Source of the DNA: an uncultured Bacteroidales bacterium
GTDB lineage: Bacteria > Bacteroidota > Bacteroidia > Bacteroidales > UBA932
Direction: 5' to 3'
NCBI GenBank assembly: GCA_946616385.1
Contig: CAMOIZ010000002.1
Location: forward strand, 1 to 32,929
DNA length: 32,929 nucleotides
This document shows positions 1 through 7,354 of the stretch, in pieces (position 1 is the stretch's first letter; every line of letters starts with the position of its first letter). The notes under the pieces were generated by a model. It was not told the origin of the DNA and made no database searches. It saw nothing but the letters and a program-made list of their open reading frames with translations. A program made the translations under genes and the position numbers.

Positions 1-1271
1 GCGAACATGTTCTTCTTGTAGGCCTCCACACCGGGCTGGTTGAAAGGATTCACACCGAGCAGATATGCGGAAACGCCGCACGCGAACTCGAAGAAGTAGA
101 ATATGGCTCCGAGATTGTACTCGTCGATCTTCTCGACCGAAAGCTCGATCTGGGGCACACCGCCGTCGATATGGGCGAGTTTGGTGCCGAGAGCGGCCAT
201 CGCATTGCAGTGCTCGACATGCTGGCCTGCGAGATAATTGAGCTGGTCGAGATTCTGGGGATCGGTCCCTATCACTACGCTGCGCTGGGCTTTCTCGACC
301 TTCACCACGGTTTCGAACATCACGCGGTCACCCTCCTGAATGAACTGTCCTACAGAGTGGAGGTCGGTGGTATTGTTGACGGATGCAGGGAAAATACCCT
401 TCAGATCCTTGCCTTCGGATTCGCCGTAGAGCTGCTTCCACCATTCACCCAGATACTGGAACTTGGGATTGTAGTTCACCAGAACCTCAATCTTCTTTCC
501 GAGTCCGGTATAGAGAAGGTTGCGCATTGCGGCATACTCGACAGCGGCGTTCTTCTCCCCTTTCTTCAGGAGTTCGGCACGCTCGTCGGCAGCGCCCCTG
601 AGCATGGCACGGATGTCGAAACCGGCAAGCACTATGGGAAGGATTCCCACAGGGGTAAGCACGGAGAAACGTCCGCCCACGTTGTCGGGAACTATGAAGG
701 AACGGTATCCTTCCTGGGTAGCAAGGGTCTTGAGAGCGCCCTTCCTGGCATCGGTGATGGCCACGATACGTGCAGAAGCTTCTGCCTTGCCGTATTTATT
801 CTCGAGGTATTCTTTCACGATACGGAATGCTACCGCAGGTTCGGTGGTGGTTCCGGACTTGGAGATCACCACGCATGCTGCGTTGCTCTGCCCGACGAGA
901 TCCATAACTTCGGCGAGGTAATCTTCGCTGAGGTTGTTGCCGGCGAACACTACGCGGATCTGCCCCTCGGGATGCACGAACTGATGTGAAAGCGCCTCGA
1001 TTGCACAGCGGGCTCCGAGATAGCTGCCGCCGATGCCAATGACAACGGCGAGATTCACGCCACGGGCCTTCCAGTCATCGCGAACGGCCTCGCAGTCTGC
1101 TATCAGGGTTTCCGGGGTGTCAACAGGAAGAGTCTTCCAGCCGAGAAAATCGTTCCCGGCGCCTTTTTCGCTTTCGAGAACATCGAAGGCCTCGAGGGCC
1201 TTGCCCACATATTCTTTGTAATCGGATTCTTTAACGAAGGGGTTGCAGCCCTTCAAATCAACTTTAACCAT
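1..1271 (-). CDS. pgi: Glucose-6-phosphate isomerase, 3' end cut by window edge
   Basis: Interconverts glucose-6-phosphate and fructose-6-phosphate in cytosolic glycolysis and gluconeogenesis. The minus-strand frame is open from ATG at 1271 to the left edge, giving 423 codons. Both family signatures are visible: GGRFSVLTPVG around residues 199-209 (Arg201) and FNQPGVEAYKK around residues 410-420. Also present are the sugar-phosphate-binding SKSGTTTEP near residue 138, GEWWKQLYGE near 275 and the catalytic-type His305 in TTDLHSVGQF. Bacteroidetes Pgi proteins are usually about 445-450 residues, so only some 25 C-terminal residues should lie outside the window. A TAAATTTG -7 box lies 20 bases before the start, in a 53-base gap shared with the divergent GDPD gene. 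Identity is very secure; only the missing end is unseen. Confidence 0.97.
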   Translation of the reverse strand, partial: MVKVDLKGCNPFVKESDYKEYVGKALEAFDVLESEKGAGNDFLGWKTLPVDTPETLIADCEAVRDDWKARGVNLAVVIGIGGSYLGARCAIEALSHQFVHPEGQIRVVFAGNNLSEDYLAEVMDLVGQSNAACVVISKSGTTTEPAVAFRIVKEYLENKYGKAEASARIVAITDARKGALKTLATQEGYRSFIVPDNVGGRFSVLTPVGILPIVLAGFDIRAMLRGAADERAELLKKGEKNAAVEYAAMRNLLYTGLGKKIEVLVNYNPKFQYLGEWWKQLYGESEGKDLKGIFPASVNNTTDLHSVGQFIQEGDRVMFETVVKVEKAQRSVVIGTDPQNLDQLNYLAGQHVEHCNAMAALGTKLAHIDGGVPQIELSVEKIDEYNLGAIFYFFEFACGVSAYLLGVNPFNQPGVEAYKKNMF

Positions 1272-1291
1272 AATTCATTAGATTTGAGACG

Positions 1292-1299
1292 CAAATTTA
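1292..1299 (-). promoter_or_regulatory. -7 promoter box for pgi
   Basis: On the minus strand this reads TAAATTTG, matching the Bacteroidetes consensus TAnnTTTG, 20 bases before the pgi ATG. No good -33 TTTG is seen at the expected distance. Confidence 0.6.
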
Positions 1300-1311
1300 C
1301 TAAAATCTTCC

Positions 1312-1319
1312 TATATTTG
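1312..1319 (+). promoter_or_regulatory. -7 promoter box for GDPD gene, start-proximal
   Basis: TATATTTG is a perfect match to TAnnTTTG. Only five bases separate it from the ATG at 1325, so transcription should begin at or next to the start codon and give a leaderless mRNA. Confidence 0.7.
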
Positions 1320-1324
1320 TGATT

Positions 1325-2152
1325 ATGAAACTCAAAAACATCTCCGTCATCGCCGCAGCGGCGCTGCTGGCCTTGGCAGCCTGCGCCGGGGGCAAGTCCG
1401 GCTTTCCAAAAATCGATCAGGATGGAAAAACCGCTGTCGTAGCCCACAGAGGGTTCTGGAATTGCGAAGCTGCCGGGTTTGCAGAGAATTCGATCGCATC
1501 GCTCAAGGCCGCTCAGGACAACGGATTCTGGGGAAGCGAATTCGACGTTCACATCACCACCGACGACGTGATCCTTGTTTTTCACAACGATGAAATCGAC
1601 GGTGCACGCATCGACACATGCGAGGCTGCCACTTTCGCTGAACACCGCCTGGCAAATGGCGAAAAGGTTCCTACCATCGACGAATATCTCACCCAGGGCG
1701 AAAAATCCGACAAGACCGTCCTGGTGATTGAACTTAAACCGGAAATTACCATCGAGCGGGAGGACGCCCTGATCGACCTTAGCATCGAGGCCTTGAAATC
1801 CCACAATCTGCTTGATCCCTCGAGAGTCGTTTTCATCAGCTTCAGCAAATACATCTGCGACCGCATAGCCGCCGAGTATCCCGAATTCATCAATCAGTAT
1901 CTCGAAGGGGATTTCTCTCCTGAGGAACTTGCCGAATTCGGAATCAACGGTTTCGACTACAATTCAAAGGCCGTACTCAAAGATTCTACCATCGTAGATC
2001 GCGCGCACGCCCTCGGAATGAGCACAAACGTGTGGACCGTGAACAAGCCCGAGAAAATGCGCAAATTCATCGATTTAGGCATAGACGCCATCACCACCAA
2101 CGAGCCCCTTGTGCTCCGTGAGCTTCTTGGCGAAAAGGAATTCAAACTGTAA
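1325..2152 (+). CDS. Glycerophosphodiester phosphodiesterase, lipoprotein
   Basis: Predicted to hydrolyse glycerophosphodiesters (deacylated phospholipid head groups) to glycerol-3-phosphate and an alcohol. The 275-residue protein starts with a lipoprotein signal peptide with lipobox ending at Cys20 (LAAC), so it should be anchored in the envelope. GDPD-family metal and active-site residues are present: His41-Arg42 in the HRGFW motif, Glu54 in AENS, Glu72 and Asp74 in SEFDVH, and His87 in FHND. The reading frame extends upstream to a GTG at 1319, but that G is the last base of the -7 box, so ATG 1325 is chosen. A hairpin follows the gene. It could feed glycerol-3-phosphate to the GlpABC enzyme encoded at 27183-30458, although the two loci are separate. 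The family is secure; the exact substrate is not known. Confidence 0.93.
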   Translation: MKLKNISVIAAAALLALAACAGGKSGFPKIDQDGKTAVVAHRGFWNCEAAGFAENSIASLKAAQDNGFWGSEFDVHITTDDVILVFHNDEIDGARIDTCEAATFAEHRLANGEKVPTIDEYLTQGEKSDKTVLVIELKPEITIEREDALIDLSIEALKSHNLLDPSRVVFISFSKYICDRIAAEYPEFINQYLEGDFSPEELAEFGINGFDYNSKAVLKDSTIVDRAHALGMSTNVWTVNKPEKMRKFIDLGIDAITTNEPLVLRELLGEKEFKL

Positions 2153-2169
2153 CCAATTTCCTTTTTCTG

Positions 2170-2201
2170 ATAATCCGGCACCCGAAAGGATGCCGGATTA
2201 T
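2170..2201 (+). terminator. GNRA-capped hairpin after GDPD gene
   Basis: An 11-bp perfect stem (2170-2180 with 2191-2201) carries a 10-base apical region that can form two further C-G pairs closed by a GAAA tetraloop at 2184-2187. The downstream tract (TTGCTATATTTG) is only moderately T-rich and contains the next promoter. It is a probable terminator, though it could also be a regulatory element. Confidence 0.7.
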
Positions 2202-2204
2202 TGC

Positions 2205-2212
2205 TATATTTG
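2205..2212 (+). promoter_or_regulatory. -7 promoter box for A2M-pbpC unit
   Basis: TATATTTG, a perfect TAnnTTTG match, lies 21 bases before the ATG at 2234. It abuts the upstream hairpin, so the stem occupies the position where a -33 element would lie. Confidence 0.65.
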
Positions 2213-2233
2213 CATAGTATAACACCCACAAGT

Positions 2234-5200
2234 ATGAAATCATTATTCCGCGCTTTCACATTTGCTATATGCATCATTCTATGCTTCTCTGAGTGCAAGA
2301 ACGCTTCAAAGGCGCCCGAAACCGACTTTGCCCCATACATTTCCGCTTACACGGGAGGGGTGATCTCAGAAGACGCCTCGATCAGAATCGACCTTGCCCG
2401 CGAAGTTCCGGAACAGGCCCGCACGACAGACGGACTCTTCTCTTTCTCCCCTTCCGTCAAGGGCTCCGTGAGATGGACAAGCCCCGCTTCTGTCATATTT
2501 TTTCCCGACCAGGGAGCCTTGACTCCAGGCAAGAACTACAAGGCCGTTTTCAATCTCGGGAAAGTTCTGGATGTGGAAAAGAAGTCCCTGAAGACCTTCA
2601 AATTCGGCTTTACCGTTAAAGGTGCCGATACGAAGGAGGTGTCCGAAAACGCTTCCGGAGAAATACCCGGAAACGGATTCCACATTTCGGCGGCGTACAT
2701 TTCCGGAACAGGAAATCCCCATATCGAAATCGTGTTCTCCGGCACACCGGCAAACGCATTGAAAAAGGGCCTCATCGAGCTTGAAGGTGCTTCCCGCTTC
2801 TACACGGAGCAGCAAGGTTCCGTGATAAACGTGTTTTACGAAGACGTCGGAAAGGATATCACGCTCAAAGTCTCGTCCAGTGTAAAGGATGCCTCCGGAG
2901 CCACTCTGGGTCAGGATTTCGTCAAGGTATTCCCTCTCGGAGATATTCCTCCGGCAGTTGAAATCGCCCTTCAGGGCCAGATTCTCCCGAATGAAGGAGA
3001 CCTTGTACTTCCTTTCCGCGCGGTCAACCTCGCCGCCGTCGAACTCCGCATAGTAAAGATATATCCGGGCAACGTGCTAATGTTCCTGCAAGACAACGAC
3101 CTCGGCGAAGAAGAGTACCTGCGCAGGGCCGGACGTCTTGTGTGCCATAAGGATATAGCACTGGATCCCAAATACGACCTGCATACCTGGAACAACTTCT
3201 CCATCGACCTTTCCGGTCTGCTCAGAAAGGATCCGGGCGCCATCTACCGCATAAGGCTCTCGTTCAGGGAGGATCAGTCGCTGTATGGCGGCAGGACTCC
3301 GGACAATGTCGTCAAGATGTCCGACGGCACTCCGGACGCAAAAGACGAAGCCATCTGGGATTCCGCCCAGCCGTGGTACTGGGACAACGACTACGACTGG
3401 AACAATTACAAGTATAAGGAACGCAACGACCCTACCAGGCCTTCCTATTTCATGGAGTCGTCCCGCTTCCCCGTTGCGCAGCTGCTGACCTCGGACCTGG
3501 GGCTCGTGGCCAAATACGCGGGAGGTGATAAAATCTGGGTGGGTGCCAACAATCTCATTACCGCCAAGCCGGCTGCAGGCGTGCAACTGACCGTATATGA
3601 TTTCCAGCTTCAGAAAATCGGCCAGGCAAGGACAGGTTCCGACGGCATGGTGGAGATTCCTGTTTCCCGCCGTCCCTTCGTTGTCACCGGCACATCCGGC
3701 AACTCTGTCACCTATCTTAAAGTCAACGACGGCAACGAAAAATCGCTGAGCCGCTTCGACACCGGAGGCGAAACCGTTGGACACGGTCTAAAGGCTTTCA
3801 TCTACGGGGAACGTGGCGTTTGGCGTCCGGGCGATACCTTGCATCTCACCATGATTCTTCAGTCGAAGGATGCCGAACTTCCCTCCGCCCATCCGGCCAC
3901 TCTCGAATTATACACTCCGGAAGGACAGTTCCACTCAAGACTGGTACGTCAGGGGCTGAACGGATTCTACGCATTCGATATCCCCACTTCCGCCGATGAT
4001 CCAACAGGATTCTGGAACGCATACGTGAAAGTTGGAGGAAGTTCATTCCACAAGACACTTCACATTGAAACGATCAAACCCAACCGCCTGAAAATCAATA
4101 TCGATTATGGTTCGGAACCTCTGGTTGCCGGAAGCACGGTGACAGTTCCCATTTCCGCTTCATGGCTGACCGGATCCCCGGCTTCCGGCCTGAAGGCAAG
4201 GGCGGTGATGACCCTGCGGAGGTCGTCCTCACAGCTGCGCGGATACGAGAAATACAGTTTCACGGTCCCCGGTGCTGAATTCACCTCAACCGAGACCAAA
4301 CTATTCGAAACCAAGCTGAATTCGGAAGGAAAAGCTTATGTGGGCTTACAGCTTCCTCCCGCAGCCAACGCCCCCGGCATGCTGAATGCCACCATCATGA
4401 CAGCGGTCCAGGAAGATGCCGGAGACGAAAGTTTCACCACCGCGACCGTTCCTTTCTCGCCATACACTGCATACGTCGGCGTCAGGATTCCGGATGAAGA
4501 TTATCTCGAAACCGACAAAGACCAGACTATTCGATTCGCCGTGGTCGGTCCGGACGGCAAGCGCATCTCCGGACACAAACTGGAATACCGCATCTTCAAG
4601 ACAGGCTGGAACTGGTGGCTGGAGAATTCCGCGACCGAACTCGATTCCTACGTAAACGGATCCTCGGTGCAGCTGGTATCCGGAGGCACCCTCGTTTCCG
4701 GCAACTCCGACGTCACCTGCACGGTGAGGGTGAATTATCCTGACTGGGGACGCTTCATCGTTATAGTAAAGGACCTCGACAGCGGTCATGTAAGCGGCAG
4801 AAGCTTCATCATAGACTGGCCTGAATACAGGGGCCGTGCAGACAGACGGGACCCCGAGAATCTCACGATGCTCACCTTCTCTACCGACAAATCTTCATAC
4901 AAGGTCGGTGAAAAGGCGACCGTATACCTCCCTGCCGCTCCCGGCGGACAGGCTCTCATATCGGTCGAGAATTCTACCAGAGTTCTTTCTTCTTCCTGGG
5001 TTTCAACCGGAGATACCGACCGTGCGTGGAGCATGCAGGTGACTGAAGACATGGCTCCTGACTTCTACATTCATGTGACTCTCGTGCAGCCGCGAGGAAA
5101 GGTCGCAAACGAGCTCCCCGTAAGGTTATATGGAGTTCAGCGTGTGTTGGTAGAGAATCCTCAGTCGCATCTGCATCCGGTGCTCGACATGCCCGGGGCC

Positions 5201-7354
5201 CTGCATCCGGAAGAGGAATTCACCCTGAGCGTGAGCGAGACTTCCGGACGCCCGATGACCTACACCCTCGCGATAGTAGACGAAGGCCTGCTCGATCTCA
5301 CCGCCTTCAAGACCCCGGATCCTTGGAAGGCCATGAACAAGGTGGAAGCGCTGGGCGTACGCACATGGGACATGTACGACAACGTGATAGGAATTCTGGG
5401 CGGACAATTTGCGAAGATTGCAGCAATCGGCGGCGACCAGGACAACATAGTCTCCGCCCGCAACGACAACCGCTTCAATCCCGTAGTCTACGTTCTCCCT
5501 CCCAGCCAGCTTGCCAAAGGCGCCAAGGCTAAACACAAGATCAAGCTTCCGATGTATGTCGGAAGCGTAAGGGTGATGCTTGTAGCCGGCCAGGGAAAGG
5601 CCTTCGGCAATGCCGAAAAGACCGTGCCCGTCACAGCACCTCTCATGATTCTGCCTACTGCTCCCCGCACATTGAGTCCCGGAGAGGAAATCCAGCTTCC
5701 CGTGAACGTGTTCGCGATGGAAGACGGCATCCGCTCCGCTGATGTGAGCGTAGACATCAAAGGTCCCGTGGAACTCACCGGCAATCGGAAGCAGACCATT
5801 ACATTCAACGGAAAGGGCGACCAGCTGGTGCGTTTCGCCCTGAAGGCGAATGGAGAAGGCACGGCGACCATTACCGTGAATGCTTCCGGCGCAGGTCACA
5901 AGGCTTATGAGACGGTCAGCATCCCCGTGGCGAATCCCAATCCGGTACGCGCTACTGTAACGCGCAGAGAACTTCCCGCAGGCGCGACAGCATCATTCAC
6001 TCCTGCAGGAACATCCTACCTCCAGCTTACGGCCTTCCCGGCTTTCGATGCAAGGGCTTTGTATCAGGAGATGCTCTCTTACCCCTACAATTGCTCCGAA
6101 CAACTTGCTGCACGCGGTCTTTCGTTCCTGCATCTGGCTTCATTCCTCGGAGAAAAACCCGATGCAGCGCAGATAGACGCCATTGTCCGGCAGCTCTATT
6201 CCAGGCAGAATGCCGACGGCGGCTTCGGCTACTGGAATGGAGGATCCAGCAATTCATGGGTCAGTTCAATGGCCGGACTCTTCCTTTCTGAAGCCGCAAA
6301 GTCGGGCTATACGGTCGACAGGACAGTCCTCCAGACATGGACCCGTTACCAGCAGAAACTGTCGAACGCATACAGGATAGCCGGAAATTCGGCATTCCCC
6401 CATCTGGACGAGGCATTCAGGCTTTATACCCTGGCCGCGGCCGGCTCCCCCTCGACCGCATCTATGAACAGACTGAAAGAAGACGATTCCATCGGCTACA
6501 GGGCAAAGTGGATGCTCGCTTCGGCCTACGCCCTTTGCGGCAAGAAGCAGGTTGCAAGCGACATGATCGCAAAGATCGACCGTTCCTTCGAGAACGGGAA
6601 TCCTTACAACATCACTTTCGGCACCTCGCTCCGCGACAAGTTCCTTGCCCTTGAAGCGATGGCTCTTACATCCAATCTTGCCGAAGCTATCCCCCTTGCC
6701 CAGGAACTCGTGTCGGAAAAAGACCTTTCAACACAGGAGACGGCATTCGCCGCAATAGCGTTCGACCGCCTGCGCAGCGAATTGTCCGCATCTTCGGTGA
6801 AGGCGACGGTCGGCGGCAGGCAGATCAGCGCCAAGGCACAGGTCTCTGTGCCCGTAGAAAGCAAGGTAGATGTGAAGAACACTTCGGACGGACCACTGTA
6901 TCTCACATTCGTAGATCTGGTCAAGGATCCTGCAGGGACTTCAGTTCCTGCCACGTCGAACGGACTCTCGCTAAGCGTGAGATACGAATCCGGCGGAAAG
7001 GTCATCAACGCATCGGAGTTGCGCCAGGGCATGCTGTTCACGGCTGTAGCCGAGGTGAAGAACCTTTCCAAAGTATCTGATTACGACATGCTTGCACTCT
7101 CGCTCAACATTCCTTCCGGCTGGGAAATACAGAATGAAAGACTTATGGGCGGAAGTGACGTTACCGCCGACATTCGCGATGACCGCTGCGACTGGTTCTT
7201 CTCGCTCGAAAAGGGTCGTAGCAAGGTATTCAGGCTCTCGCTTCGCGCAGCATACGAAGGTTCCTACATTCTTCCTTCGTCCAAGTGCAGCGCCATGTAC
7301 GAGCCCGAAATATCTGCCTGCACAGCGTCTTCCAATACGGAAGTCGTGCGATGA
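2234..7354 (+). CDS. Bacterial alpha-2-macroglobulin with thioester motif
   Basis: A 1706-residue envelope protein of the bacterial alpha-2-macroglobulin family, which traps attacking proteases after cleavage and covalent capture. The N-terminus is a hydrophobic signal ending in Cys21 (FSEC), a plausible but imperfect lipobox. An MG2-type segment begins near residue 518 (GERGVWRPGDTLHLTM). The A2M domain is marked near residue 1010 by LAIVDEGLLDLTAF. The thioester site is NCSEQ, with Cys1287 and Gln1290, followed by an alpha-alpha toroid-like region. Start: the frame runs up to 2201, but ATG 2234 begins the signal peptide and follows the promoter. The gene overlaps pbpC by four bases (ATGA), as expected for the conserved A2M-PbpC partnership (E. 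coli yfhM-pbpC). Partners suggest a role at the peptidoglycan, for example protecting the periplasm when the wall is breached. No protease target can be inferred. Confidence 0.93.
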   Translation: MKSLFRAFTFAICIILCFSECKNASKAPETDFAPYISAYTGGVISEDASIRIDLAREVPEQARTTDGLFSFSPSVKGSVRWTSPASVIFFPDQGALTPGKNYKAVFNLGKVLDVEKKSLKTFKFGFTVKGADTKEVSENASGEIPGNGFHISAAYISGTGNPHIEIVFSGTPANALKKGLIELEGASRFYTEQQGSVINVFYEDVGKDITLKVSSSVKDASGATLGQDFVKVFPLGDIPPAVEIALQGQILPNEGDLVLPFRAVNLAAVELRIVKIYPGNVLMFLQDNDLGEEEYLRRAGRLVCHKDIALDPKYDLHTWNNFSIDLSGLLRKDPGAIYRIRLSFREDQSLYGGRTPDNVVKMSDGTPDAKDEAIWDSAQPWYWDNDYDWNNYKYKERNDPTRPSYFMESSRFPVAQLLTSDLGLVAKYAGGDKIWVGANNLITAKPAAGVQLTVYDFQLQKIGQARTGSDGMVEIPVSRRPFVVTGTSGNSVTYLKVNDGNEKSLSRFDTGGETVGHGLKAFIYGERGVWRPGDTLHLTMILQSKDAELPSAHPATLELYTPEGQFHSRLVRQGLNGFYAFDIPTSADDPTGFWNAYVKVGGSSFHKTLHIETIKPNRLKINIDYGSEPLVAGSTVTVPISASWLTGSPASGLKARAVMTLRRSSSQLRGYEKYSFTVPGAEFTSTETKLFETKLNSEGKAYVGLQLPPAANAPGMLNATIMTAVQEDAGDESFTTATVPFSPYTAYVGVRIPDEDYLETDKDQTIRFAVVGPDGKRISGHKLEYRIFKTGWNWWLENSATELDSYVNGSSVQLVSGGTLVSGNSDVTCTVRVNYPDWGRFIVIVKDLDSGHVSGRSFIIDWPEYRGRADRRDPENLTMLTFSTDKSSYKVGEKATVYLPAAPGGQALISVENSTRVLSSSWVSTGDTDRAWSMQVTEDMAPDFYIHVTLVQPRGKVANELPVRLYGVQRVLVENPQSHLHPVLDMPGALHPEEEFTLSVSETSGRPMTYTLAIVDEGLLDLTAFKTPDPWKAMNKVEALGVRTWDMYDNVIGILGGQFAKIAAIGGDQDNIVSARNDNRFNPVVYVLPPSQLAKGAKAKHKIKLPMYVGSVRVMLVAGQGKAFGNAEKTVPVTAPLMILPTAPRTLSPGEEIQLPVNVFAMEDGIRSADVSVDIKGPVELTGNRKQTITFNGKGDQLVRFALKANGEGTATITVNASGAGHKAYETVSIPVANPNPVRATVTRRELPAGATASFTPAGTSYLQLTAFPAFDARALYQEMLSYPYNCSEQLAARGLSFLHLASFLGEKPDAAQIDAIVRQLYSRQNADGGFGYWNGGSSNSWVSSMAGLFLSEAAKSGYTVDRTVLQTWTRYQQKLSNAYRIAGNSAFPHLDEAFRLYTLAAAGSPSTASMNRLKEDDSIGYRAKWMLASAYALCGKKQVASDMIAKIDRSFENGNPYNITFGTSLRDKFLALEAMALTSNLAEAIPLAQELVSEKDLSTQETAFAAIAFDRLRSELSASSVKATVGGRQISAKAQVSVPVESKVDVKNTSDGPLYLTFVDLVKDPAGTSVPATSNGLSLSVRYESGGKVINASELRQGMLFTAVAEVKNLSKVSDYDMLALSLNIPSGWEIQNERLMGGSDVTADIRDDRCDWFFSLEKGRSKVFRLSLRAAYEGSYILPSSKCSAMYEPEISACTASSNTEVVR

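Noticed and set aside
171-989. Long plus-strand open frame over the pgi region
   Set aside because: It is antisense to pgi, whose minus-strand translation shows both isomerase signatures; the plus-strand product has no recognisable motif.
1319-1324. GTG start for the GDPD gene two codons upstream of ATG 1325
   Set aside because: The GTG shares its first G with the last base of the perfect -7 box, so it would lie at or before the transcription start; ATG 1325 begins a standard lipoprotein signal.
3077-3784. Minus-strand frames of 200 or more codons inside the A2M gene (also 5126-5899)
   Set aside because: They are shadows of a gene with strong third-position bias; no domain, promoter or start context supports them.
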